Shown piece after piece: positions 22,766 through 33,357 of a stretch of DNA of 64,000 nt (position 1 is the first letter of the stretch; each line of letters starts with the position of its first letter). Position numbers and translations under genes: made by a program. A model generated the notes under the pieces. The model did no database searches and was not told the DNA's origin. It saw only the letters and a list, made by a program, of their open reading frames with translations. This stretch comes from Gigaspora margarita (Eukaryota; Glomeromycota; Glomeromycetes; Diversisporales; Gigasporaceae), in contig WTPW01000147.1 in assembly GCA_009809945.1 (NCBI GenBank), forward strand, positions 139,580-203,579, written 5' to 3'.

Positions 22766-23938
22766 TAATTTACAAAACCTGAAAATGTTTTTTAAGTTTA
22801 GGCTTGCCATTGCATCGAATTCTAGAATGCAAATGAATAAATCCACATGGAGTCTTATATGCTACTGCAAATGCACTAATAATAATAAAATTTTAATATA
22901 TTTATATATTGTAAAAATAAAACCATTTTAATTATTAATACTAACTTCAAAGTATTTGTATCCAATGATAATTCATTGGCATCAAATATTTTTTTGAAAA
23001 GATTATCATTGAAGTTTACAAATGTGTGTATCATTGTTGCCAATTCAGATGCAGCAAATTGACACATTTTAATACTATGGCAGGTTCTTGTTTCCTTATA
23101 AACCTTTGTTTTCAAAAAAGGGCAGTAAATGCTTTTACAAGAAGTTCCTTTCTTATATGAATATTGGATATTCTTGAGATCAAAAATCTCAAGAGCTTTG
23201 TTAAGATCTATGCCAGTTACATTATAGATATAGGCAACTCCACTCTCAGAAGTTTCTGGGTATTCCTCAAATTCAAGATGATATTTAACTTTAGTTACAA
23301 TTTCAGCATTTGCTTTACCCAACTTGATTAACTATGACTATGATAATCTAAATATTAAAATTTTAATTTATTATAATTAAAGCTTTATATAATACAGATT
23401 TACCTGTTCGATCTCTTCAATTTCATCTGCAATTTCTTCATTTGATGTGGCTTGTTCATTGAAATTCGACTATATTAAAATAGTATTATATAATGTATAT
23501 TAATATATATAGTATAATTTTTTTTTTTTAAAAAAAAAATTATAGTGGAAGAATTTTTTGGGTTTTGGATATCTTCGTTCACAGAATCAGAATTCTTTTC
23601 ATTTTCAGAATTCTGTTTATTGCCAGAACCCTGTTTGTTGTCAGAATGCTGCTTGTTGTTAGAACCTTTTTTATTATCAAAATCCTGTTCGTTATCAGAA
23701 TCGTTAACGTTTTGACTTGTATCAAACAGGTAATCCCACTTATTGTTAGAAATATCAATAGATTGACTAATTTGGTAATGGTAAGCCATTTTAGTAATAT
23801 TCATTAGTTTGTATGTACAATATACAGGGGAAAAAAATTAAAAATTAATGTTTGACTAAATTTATATAAAAGAAAAGGCTATGTGCATAATGATAGTTTA
23901 ATTTGCGTAATACATATTGATTATATAACAATATAACT

Positions 23939-24212
23939 AAATCAACTTATTTGCATAGGTACATAAAATCTGATTTTGTAAATAAACTAAGTGCATGAGA
24001 TAAAAATTTAGGGTTAAGGCCTTAACGTTAGAGACTATAGGTTAGAATGATTTCCGTCATTTTTAATTAGTGCACTAAGATTGATTTAAACATTAGTTTT
24101 TGCATATTTTTGCTTTTCTTCTTTTACACGCGTTTGGAATAGTCAAAATTTGCACTCTCCGATTGACTATTTCCTCTCCAGGAGTTTGTATTACCCGCGC
24201 AAATAAGTAGAT
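23939..24212. mobile_element. MITE with CTTATTTGC ends
   Basis: AACTTATTTGCATAGGTACA and GTATTACCCGCGCAAATAAG form imperfect inverted ends. The interior (TTTAGGGTTAAGG, TTTTAATTAGTGCACTAAGA) is shared with the 17,060 element. No convincing target duplication. Confidence 0.5.
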
Positions 24213-24465
24213 GCAAATGAATTCAGTATTTACAATAAAGCTCTAATCATTTATTATAAGCAATGTACTGTATAGTACGCATCATTTCAAAATTTATGTA
24301 ATACAATACTAAATTACCTTTAATATATATGGATATTCGTACGGTATCATACTCTTTCTAAATGTTGTATAGAACAGTACTAAATTATCTTCCGTACAGG
24401 ACAAAATATATGTATATTCAAATTATTTTATCTGTTAAATACAGTACAAATTCACTATTTATTGA

Positions 24466-24777
24466 TGACAAGTGATAGGAAAAATGCATATTTTATAATA
24501 ACATGCATATGAATGTGCATGTTATATAAAATGCGCATGATATCACATGATGTAATTTTTGGAATTTATATTTTCCCTTTAGGAAAATATCATTCATTTT
24601 CTTTTCAGAATTTTTCAAGACTTTTGAATCCATATTCTTTAATTCTGCCTGAAATACGCACCTTGGCCTAAATTTTATATGCTTCAATTTTCCTATATAA
24701 AATTTAGATGGGATAAAATGTGCATTAATGCGCATAATAAAGAAATCATGCACATGCATAAAACCTATCTCAAGTCA
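24466..24777. mobile_element. Probable MITE with TGAC..GATAGG ends
   Basis: TGACAAGTGATAGGAAAAAT is mirrored by TAAAACCTATCTCAAGTCA with ATGCATAT..GTGCATG subterminal words on both sides. The minus-strand open frame inside has no recognisable product. Confidence 0.45.
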
Positions 24778-26980
24778 TAAAAATGTATATGCAGAAAATG
24801 TTTTAGCACCAGATCGTAATTAACAACTTATTTCTTTGATTTGCCATTTCTTATTTTATTAAATGTCTTGGAAAATTGTAATATTTTTTTATAGTATTTC
24901 TGTATAAACAACTTAATGCCCAAGTGAACTGGACTTGTTAAAATAGCAAACTTTATTTTGAAAATTTTATTTTGCGGGCCGTATAAGCCTACAAGAATTG
25001 TTTGTCAGGCTTCACAAGTTCTTAGCTTGAACCCAAAGCCATGACTAGAGCTTAGCTTCAAGCCGAGCTAATAGCATATCTATTTAATAATGTTAAAGTT
25101 CATTTTGATATATAGTGATAATTGTATATCAAAATAGAATCTTAATAAACTAAGAATCCACTGAAGTAATTCTAAATATACAAATTTTAAATTGAACTGG
25201 GCAGAATCAAGTTTAGAGTTTTAGGAGTATGAGAACAAATTGTGTTAGTAGGAGTAATAGTGAAAAAAAAGATGATAGCAAAAAATAAAAAAATTGTGCA
25301 TATTAAATAGTGCAGAGAAATGGTTGATTCGTGTCTTGTTCACATGCCTATATGATCAATCAATTGATCACAGAAAATAATCAATTTAAAAAGTTAAATC
25401 AGAGAATCTTATTTTATTTTTCTGATTTATAATTCAACATAGTAAAAATGCTATTAAAAATCTTACTTATTTTTAAAACTACCTAATATAATATGTTGGA
25501 ATCAATAAAAAGGTAAAAGAAGAAATTTTGTTTTAAAAAAAATCGAATTATAATATAAAAATATACTTCCTGCGAACCTGCACTAGCACAAATAGATAAA
25601 TACTAGTATACCAGTAATCATTTAAGGTTATTTACTACTGTAGCTATTATTATTGAGTTTGAAAAATATATTAAATATTTACTCTTATATATTCATTCTA
25701 TATACGCATTACTTATTTATGTGATTATATAGGATAAACACTATATAATCACTCTTATTTATAATCACACTTTTGTGTCAAACAAACAGCGTGATTATAG
25801 AGAAGGATGACTGTACTATAAAATTTTAACCAATCAAATTCTTGAAAAATTATCAAGGGGTGAGGGGTCAGCTACTTAGTGAACCCTAATTAGCTGATAA
25901 ATGGCCCTCCCCTAAAAGAGCAGACTGCAGTATATAATAGGTCACTTAATATAAAAAATACATTTTTGAAGATTTAATATGTTCAGATTAGCTATGCAGC
26001 CAAAATTCAGCAGATCGACCAAAATTTAAGGGTGTAATTGTGCCAGATCTATGTTGTTATTAAGCAATAATACCAGACAACTATACTATATATAGCAAAA
26101 TTATCCTTTACTTTGTATATGGCTACTATTTTATTTTATTAATAAAATTTTGGGCGATCAGCAAATAGAGTTAGTATTAGAGATTGGTTTAGATTAAAAG
26201 TAATTTTAGATTAGAAATAGAGTTAGGGTTAGATATAATATTTGTTAGACAAAGAGTTAGAATTAAAAATTAAAAAAAATTATAAGTTAATAAAATAATA
26301 TATAAAATTGAAAAAATTAAAACTTAATAAAATAATATATTTAATTAATATTAGTTACTATATTGTTTATATAAATATATATATAGCTTTTTAATCAAAA
26401 TATAAAATGTATATATAAAAATTAAATAAACAAATAAATTAAATTAAATTTTGTTTAAAATTAAATTTTATTAGAGTTTATATTTTATTGCACCATGCAA
26501 TATATTTTACCCTAATTATAAGACTTAATTTAAATTCTTATTATATAAATTGTATATATACAAAATACAGAGCCTGGTAATAAAAACTGTATTAATATTA
26601 CACTGCATAGTTAACTAATTATATCAAAACAATGAATACACTACATATCTGTTGTTGACTTTTGATATAAAATTGAACAATTTTATATCAAGAGTCAATG
26701 CCAAAAACTTGTAAGTAATAGTGCACTTGTCTTTTGATGATATGCACATATTAGTACAGTGCACTTGTCCTTTAACGATATGCACATATTAATGGTTTTA
26801 GTACAAAATTTCTAACCTGTGCTGATCTTGTCAAAACAAAAGTTCAAACTTATCAATCATGCAATATTTACATCATACTAATGAACTATTTGCCTATAAA
26901 TAGGATTATTATTTTGTTTTTCTCTTTTTTTTTCTAAATTTTGTTACTAATGATCATATATATATAAATAACTATAAACA
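24778..26980. other. AT-rich non-coding stretch
   Basis: Contains a pogo-like inverted terminus (25,735-25,817), a TTAGAGTTAGGGTTAGAT core near 26,160-26,245 that belongs to the MITE core family, and a repeated GTGCACTTGTC..GATATGCACATATTA pair near 26,720 and 26,758 (about 39 bases apart). No gene. Confidence 0.45.
25735..25817 (-). mobile_element. Pogo-like terminus, inverted orientation
   Basis: Ends AGAGAAGGATGACTGTA, the inverse of the TACAGTCATCC-type left ends, preceded by TATAATCAC words. The same subterminal words occur at 10,511 and 44,838. The other end of this copy is not identified. Confidence 0.45.
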
Positions 26981-27974
26981 ATCCAGATAGTGAAACAAAC
27001 TTACCTAATGACATCGCAGTTGACAATAATGAAATTGACCTAGAAAGTTTTTTTGAAACAGCACATTGTGGTAGTGTGGATGTTGAGGCCATGAATAAAA
27101 ATATCAAACTATTACAATTGTAAAAAGTCAACCATTTGATGACTTTGATCAAGCTGAAAAACACATATGTAACTATGCTAAATATAAAGGTTTTAAAGTA
27201 ATTTTGGGTCGAAGTGCTTCAATAAAGATGGGCAAAAATAAAAAAGTAATGTGAAAAAGAACAATATATTGCTACTACTTTGGCACCTACCAACCAGCAA
27301 ATTCAGAAAAGCTAGAAAAAACAATAAAAAAAGGCTGTCAGTGGTATATCAACCTATCAAGACCTCTCAAGCAAAACCCAGATTCTCTTGTTTATATGAC
27401 AACATTTCTAGATGAATATAACCATAACATGTGCTCTAAGGCTTTAAGTTTGAGAAGCTTAAGGCATTTACTAAGGATATACAGAATGATATAGAGTTTT
27501 ATATAAAACAATATCATTTTGGCACAATGATAATTAGAAAATTCTTAAAAAAAAGTATACTCCCCATCCAGTTTATTCCAAGGACTTTTATGTGGAAATT
27601 CAAAAAAATAAGCTGTTAACACAATTCAATAAAGGTAATGCAGCAAGATTTTATAAAAAATTATTGGCTAAACAGCATAATGACCCACATTGGTTTGTAA
27701 AGGTAACTTGGGAAATGAAAACAAGCACTTTGACTAATATTTTTTGATCAGCCCAGAACAAATAATCTTGTGGCATAAATTTAGTGATTCAATCAGTCAT
27801 GACAATATAGCAAGAATGAATCATTATCATATGCCCCTATTCCTCTTTGTAGTTCTAGATGATAACATAAAATCAAGAATAGTTGCTCAGGCCCTTATGA
27901 GCGATAAAACAACAGAGTCATACTAGTAGGTCCTATACATGACAAAAAATGCTATACAAGGATGAACTTCCAAT
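26981..27974 (+). pseudogene. MULE transposase gene, 5' part (FAR1-type DNA binding and first catalytic Asp)
   Basis: An acidic leader (DLESFFETAH) precedes a FAR1-like segment from about 27,130: FDDFDQAEKHICNYAKYKG, GCQWYINLS and EYNHNM, where the family's usual His-x-His is partly lost (Tyr replaces the first His). A MULE catalytic segment follows at 27,744-27,926: ILWHKFSDS, then a first DDE Asp candidate at 27,801-27,803, then MPLFLFVVLDDN. Stops near 27,122 and 27,253 and two TAG codons at 27,924-27,929 show that it is dead. The gene is interrupted at 27,974 by a hAT-like element and resumes at 38,244. If the insertion and one 8-bp duplicate are ignored, the reading frame crosses the junction without a shift. 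Confidence 0.75.
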
Positions 27975-28101
27975 CAGTGAAGAATTTCTGAAAAAATTTT
28001 TTTGTTCTTTGAGAACATAAATTTGTAATTTTATGTTCTTACAAAAAATTTAGTGTGCATTATAATAATTTTTTTAAAAATTAAAATTTTAAAATTATAT
28101 A

Positions 28102-28256
28102 AGGGGAGTGACAAAAATCAGATGATTTTTTAGGAGGGAAGGGGGGGTAAAAAATGTTGAAATTATATATAGGAACCTGACCAAATTAATATTAAAGAGG
28201 GGGGAGAGGGGGTAGGCCTTTAATAAAAAATAATCAGGTGATTAATAACACAGCCC
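28102..28256. mobile_element. 155-bp MITE with AGGGGAGTGACAAAAATC end
   Basis: AGGGGAGTGACAAAAATC and AATAACACAGCCCT are imperfect inverted ends around GGGGGG-rich text. A second copy (41,064-42,356) shares the body and is itself interrupted by another element. Confidence 0.6.
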
Positions 28257-28522
28257 TAATATTTATAATAAATTTATTTATTATAATTTTTAAAATTAAA
28301 ATTACATTTACTAATAAATAAACTATAATTAAAAATATAGTAAATTAGCCCAAAATTATAAGCTTATTAAAAAATTAAATTTTTTTATAAGAACCATTAA
28401 CTTGATTATTAAAAGATAACTAAGCAATCTAAATTTCTAATTCTAGTAAGTTCCATTACTAGATAGCTTTAGTTTCATAGTAATTACTGTAAAAATTCTA
28501 TTATTGTGTTTACCAATACTAT

Positions 28523-29063
28523 ATATTGCTGAAAATAAGCTACCTTTGAAAATAAGCTACTCTCCTCTTTTGGTCAAGTAACATAAAAACATCTTTGATC
28601 CAAAAATAAGCTACCTCATGATTGACAAAAGTTGCTACATAGTGAAGTCCAAATATTACTAAGCTAATCGATTAAAATTGCTTAAATAAACTTATTCAAT
28701 AGATCAAAATACGCATATTTTGAAATTTATAATAAAATTGAAGAACTTTTTATTAATTGGATTTTAATTTTTACTTTCAACGAAGAGATTAAAATTTTAT
28801 TAACAAAATATATTCGTTAAAAATAAAAATTAAAAGTCAAATAATAAAAGGTATTCCTATTTTGATGAAACTTTCAGAATAGGTGTAGTTTAGTCTTTCA
28901 AATAAGTTTATTTAAGCACCAATAATCGATTTACATGGTAGAATTTAGCTTTGCTATATAACAACTATTGGCGATTGACCAAAAATCAATTTGATCCAAA
29001 AATAAGCTGCCCAGATTTTTTGTGTCCAAAATCGTCCAGAAAAGGTAGCTTATTTTTAGAAAC
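28523..29063 (+). mobile_element. Complete 'GAAAATAAGCTACC' MITE
   Basis: TATTGCTGAAAATAAGCTACC at the left and GGTAGCTTATTTTTAGAAACATA at the right are inverted ends. Inverted copies of TAAAAATTAAAA..AATAAAAAG text occur around the middle. The right 240 bases belong to the direct repeat that flanks the LINE. Confidence 0.65.
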
Positions 29064-29159
29064 ATAGGTAATAAACATGCATATAATATACTATTGGCTA
29101 ATTATATTCATATAACACTAGTAACAATCACTAGTGGCAATAGATAGCAAACTTTTAAT
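28824..29159 (+). repeat. Left member of the 336-bp direct repeat flanking the LINE
   Basis: Aligns end to end with 37,754-38,091 with roughly 25 differences by eye. It begins within the MITE (TAAAAATTAAAAGTCAAATA) and ends ..GATAGCAAACTTTTAAT exactly where the LINE begins. Confidence 0.85.
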
Positions 29160-29348
29160 GAAGAAACTTTTCCTGTAGTTCCTTTTTACCAAAACAAGAA
29201 CAAAAGAAAAATTTTTTCCTGCGACAATGCCTCAGAATTTTATTAAATAAAGTGACTTTCAGCCGTTAAGTAAACTCGCTCAGCACCTGAAAGTTAACCT
29301 AAAAGAGGTGCAATATTTATAAAAAGTTCATAACCCAGACGACTAGTA

Positions 29349-30620
29349 GTGATTAACCAAAAAACAAGCAACAAGACAGTTTTCTTGCCACCAGGCAGTA
29401 ATGGTCCTAAGGACCAACAGGTTCTCAACAGCACAGTACACAATACTACCCCTATTTTAACTAAAAATGCTAAACGCTCAAGTACTAAACATGAACCAGA
29501 CTCAAAAACAGCATCAGAAATCATATCCTCCAGCAGCTTCTCCTCAGCCCTTGGCACCTGGTTCTTCTCCCATAAATCAGCCCAACCAAAAAAAACTACC
29601 ACTGACATAAAGGCTACTAACTTAGAAGCAGAATACACAAAAAAATTTGTGGAAATTAGTATTAGCAACTGGACCAAACTCTCATTCATCTTAATCTTCT
29701 CTGTCCCTATCATGCTTGAGTACAATGACAAGTACTACTTCTATACCACCATTACCAAACTGGGAAAAATTCCCAACCTTGTAAAGTTTCCAGCCCACTG
29801 GGTATGCCAACACAGTGATACAAACCAATTAGTCCTGTTCAACCTAGTGCAACAGGAAGATGGCTCTATAAATATTAATGCAAAAACCCCCAAAACAACC
29901 CAAAGCGAGGATATCGCTACCCTAATTCAGCCCTATGAGACAGCAATGAAACCTTACACAAAAAAACCAAGCACTAATAGCGACTTATTAATCCTGTACA
30001 ATTTCTTCATTGATACGGAAACAGACGACGATTCTATTAGCAGCAACAAAGAAGGTACAACACCCAATAGCGCCCTACCTGTACCTATCAACAAGAATCC
30101 AGAGAAGGTGTTACCTACCCACAGCAGTACAACACCCCCAACAGAGCTCATGTACTCCCATGCGCAAAGCACAATGATAGAAAAGTCTGTACTATAGCTC
30201 GAAAGATCCATGGACCATCCCCCGATACACTGCCCATCCACACTTACTAACCAGATCTCTCAGCCCATCATCCACAGTACCCCACAGTAGCCACTCCCAG
30301 CCAACCCAACTAGTACCAGTAAAAAATGGTCCCATATTGTATCTCCTCAAACCACACTCCCAAACAAAGCAACCAAGACAATTCTTGATACCACTCCATG
30401 TATTATCAAACCACTCTATAGCCAAATGCAAAAGACAAAAGCTGGCCCAAACATACTGAGCATAGAACCCATGGACTACACAAAGTGGGCTTCCACGGTA
30501 CAGAGTAAAACTGAAGAACCAAGCAGTACCCCATTTGACACCCAAGCATGGTCATTCAACAATATTGCAGCTGCACTCGAATCAACTGAGGGCGTATTCA
30601 AATTTGTCTCATACTACTAG
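29349..30620 (+). pseudogene. LINE ORF1, N-terminal part
   Basis: One reading frame from the ATG at 29,349 runs 282 codons to a TAG at 30,195, then continues in the same frame with further TAGs at 30,288 and 30,618. The protein is Ser/Thr/Lys/Pro-rich with a hydrophobic stretch near residues 108-122 (LSFILIFSVPIML) and an acidic tract DTETDDD near residue 220. No zinc knuckle or RRM is obvious. ORF1 proteins of LINEs generally bind the element RNA; here the role is inferred only from position. Long minus-strand frames over this segment are composition shadows. Confidence 0.65.
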
Positions 30621-30739
30621 CCACAATTCCTACACAGTTTCCACTCCCCCTGCAATTCATCTTAAATTTGTTCACCACTACACATGGTTCTTTACCAGAT
30701 TCACCCAAAACCCTAAGACCAAACTGCACACCAAAAGAA

Positions 30740-32320
30740 ATACACTAGCCTGTTCGATAATGCACTTAAAACATACAAAACTAAAAATGAAATCACCTTA
30801 ACAGATTGTAAAACACGCAGCACCATATACGCAATGCTAAAAAAATACTTATCGGGCAACACCTTTCAAATGCTAACTTTAGTAGGCTCACACCCAAAGC
30901 TATACTCGAGCTATTATGATAGGCCAGAGGCTTTCTGCAAATTAAAGACAAAAATGACAAGGAAACTCTTAAAGAAATCAAAGCAGAAATTATTAAAGCA
31001 TTCGAAGAGAAGCTAGCGCCACTTCCTGGCTATCCAGAGCAGATCCCTAGTGAGATAATAGATATTCTACCTTTTTTACTTCCCATCAAGTGATGATCAC
31101 ACACTAGAGGAGTCATCAACGCATTATACAAGATCTTCAAATTCAGTGAACTCCCAGACACATACTTTGCAAAACTTCTACCTTTCCCTTCCCATTATAA
31201 TGAACTCATTCCAAGCCTGCAATAGTACTTCCCGATCACACACCAAGGTGCACTCTCCTTATATAGGAGAATTCAAAAAGATGCTCACGGACTACTACGA
31301 AGTGGATGGCAAGATACTACTAGTATACTTTGACCTACCACCCAAAAAAAAGCCTCTTCCCTCTACATACCAAGAGCTCAACCATGCAGTTAGAGGATTC
31401 TTCCCATTTAACCCAACCACGTCGCTGACCCCATTCTCAGAAGTGGTCACTGAACTCAGAGAATTCTACACATTCAAACTCTTACCTAATGATTACTTTA
31501 GCGTGAGACTTCCTCTCCCTTCAGATACCAACAAGATCAAAACACTCACTCAATTCACTTTTCCAATCACCGATGACCAGGATGCCAAAGAGTTCCTAAA
31601 GCAAATCACACCATACTACAGATTCAAATTCCCACTCCCAGAACACATCATGCAGGCTAACCCCACTAGCAAACCAAACCTTCCAAAAGTAGACCAAATC
31701 ATAGAAGACTTCAACCTTTCCTTCCCTATTGTAACACCTAAGCAGCTCACTAAAACCATTAGAGAACTTCGTAAACATTACTATTTCACACAACTCTCAA
31801 GTGAATAGATTCAAATACCTAATGAGCCAACAGAAGAAGCTGAAGCAGATACACCATCTCTCTCATCCTTGCCAGAAAACATCAAGGACCTCAACATAGC
31901 CCTGTAGAACAAAATATTGAGTTAACATTACCAATTACATCCCAGCAAAGTGTAACTCCCACTATGCAAACCCTGCGATAGCACTTCAAAGTTAAGAACA
32001 TTCCAGACTTCATACTAGAACTGCTCCCCCTCCCAACACCCCAATGGAGCATATTCAGGTTGGGTAACCCATCAAGACCAGCCTCACTTAGCATAGTACA
32101 TTCACATGCAGGTACCCATCGAGTACCCTCTCCTGTAAAACCTGACAACCCGGATAGCAGCACTCAACAAACAATAGTAATATCAGACAACTCAAATAGC
32201 AATCCCAAAGATAATCCTCTTACACCACCGCCGAATACGTTAACTCCAATGTATACTAGTTCAACAGACAACAATCCCACTCCACCACTAGTACCCTCTG
32301 TACCAATGGACACAAGCTAA
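30740..32320 (+). pseudogene. LINE ORF1, C-terminal part with about 53-residue repeats
   Basis: After frameshifts the protein continues (LFDNALKTYKTKNE near 30,750; IKDKNDKETLKEIKAE near 30,935; a 220-codon open stretch at 31,146-31,808; a Pro/Ser/Thr-rich end at 32,060-32,320). Six diverged repeats are visible. Each starts with a (F/L)PI-type motif (Pro codons near 31,082, 31,232, 31,404, 31,563, 31,725 and 31,931) and is followed, in the clearest copies, by LR..Y.FK and LP...LPLP. Spacing is 150-206 bases, and 159 and 162 bases where the frame is intact. I know no described ORF1 domain with this pattern. Confidence 0.6.
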
Positions 32321-32348
32321 ACTATTAATTAATGACTTCAATTAAAAC

Positions 32349-33357
32349 CCCCCAAGCTACAACCAACCAATGATATCAAACAACATGCTCCCGCCCCAAC
32401 CAATAGACAAATCAGGGCCCTTTCCCTTGCTATATGCATCCACAATATCCGCGGCCTTAACCAAAACTTAAAAACACAAGTCTGGGAACAATTTTGTCTT
32501 ACTAACAACCTTAACATCATTAGCCTAACAGAGACTAAACTATCCAAAGAAGCATTCAAACCTAACAAAAACCTCACTACACATACTTCTGGTCCTGTAC
32601 AAACAGCTCCAAAGCAGGAACTGCGCTCATGGTTAGCAATCACCTTACTCTCTACATACACAATATTGTCACACACCCAGATTATGCAATTGCTATAGAC
32701 ATCTTCTTCAAACATGACTTCAAATTCCATATTATCTCAACCTATCTCCCAAGCGACAACGCACTTATAAGACTTGAAACACAAAACCTGGTGATTAAAT
32801 GGATACAGCAAGCTACCTCACAAAACTTACTTCCTATAGTAACTGGTAACGTTAACGCCACTATAGACAATAGCCATTCTAGTTCAATCAAATACAAACT
32901 TCTTCAATTCCTGTCCTTCAATAACATGTATAACCTTGCTTCACACACACAGAACAACATCCCAACATGGCAGAGTTCAAGATACAATAGCCAAATCGAC
33001 TACATATGGGTTTACCACCCTGTGCTAGCATACCTCACCTCATATGATACCGAAGACTCTTTAACAAGTACACAAAGCGACCACAAGATTCTTATATCTC
33101 AGTGGTCCTTTCCACACACATATCAAGACAAGCCTAAACATAAGACCTGGACCTGTAGAAGAGTATTTAACTACAAAGCGATGAGCAAAGAGTCATGGGA
33201 ACCTTTTCTAACAAGGTTAGCCGCAACCTTACACAAAACAATACACTGCTTACAACTAACACACCTGAATCTCTTGAATCCTCATGGCACAAAATCCAAA
33301 CCAGCATCAGCAACGCAGCCTTACAGCACATCCCCAACAAAAAATTCAGCATGCGCA
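32349..33357 (+). pseudogene. LINE ORF2: APE-type endonuclease
   Basis: Frame one gives HNIRG (Asn codon 32,454) and LTETKL (Glu codon 32,531), the N-terminal catalytic residues of exonuclease-endonuclease-phosphatase domains. After a frameshift near 32,570 the domain continues with IISTYLPSD, GNVNA (32,845-32,859), QIDYIW and SDH (33,076-33,084). The usual GDxN motif reads GNVN here, so the Asp is replaced by Asn (codon 32,848). Together with the frameshift this argues that nicking activity is lost. The ORF2 start is uncertain; no good ATG is in frame upstream of HNIRG. Confidence 0.8.

Larger units (their letters stand above)
19591..23804 (-). pseudogene. 13-exon DDE transposase-like gene, degenerate
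   Basis: A minus-strand gene can be followed through short introns with GT..AG borders. Approximate exons: 23,804-23,5xx; 23,469-23,404; 23,331-22,946; 22,875-22,779; 22,497-22,333; about 21,740-21,675; about 21,605-21,369; 21,237-21,037; 20,952-20,791; about 20,727-20,548; 20,467-20,374; 19,932-19,802; 19,739-19,591. In order the protein shows an Asn/Ser/Asp/Lys-rich N-terminus; a Cys-rich region (SIYCPFLKTK, then RTCHSIKMCQFA); KEDTSEPTYFIGCKKF; a zinc-cluster-like GCPVKFWHYV..EECPYI..HNHHPPPP; LKGVPLPELHPLLNN; YFEIDMGFK, where Asp is a candidate first DDE residue; FQHIYGHGIGCILVDEHQ; and a C-terminus ending LTEMDK. Several splice phases join in frame. Stops occur in exons 5, 8 and 11, and frameshifts in exons 7 and 10, so it is probably a pseudogene. 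The motif order resembles an expanded Rhizophagus family, from memory. Confidence 0.7.

Noticed and set aside
23565..23807. Plus-strand hydrophobic 80-codon frame
   Set aside because: It is the antisense of the Asn/Lys/Ser-rich first exon of the minus-strand gene; Asn/Asp codons read backwards give Ile/Val/Leu.
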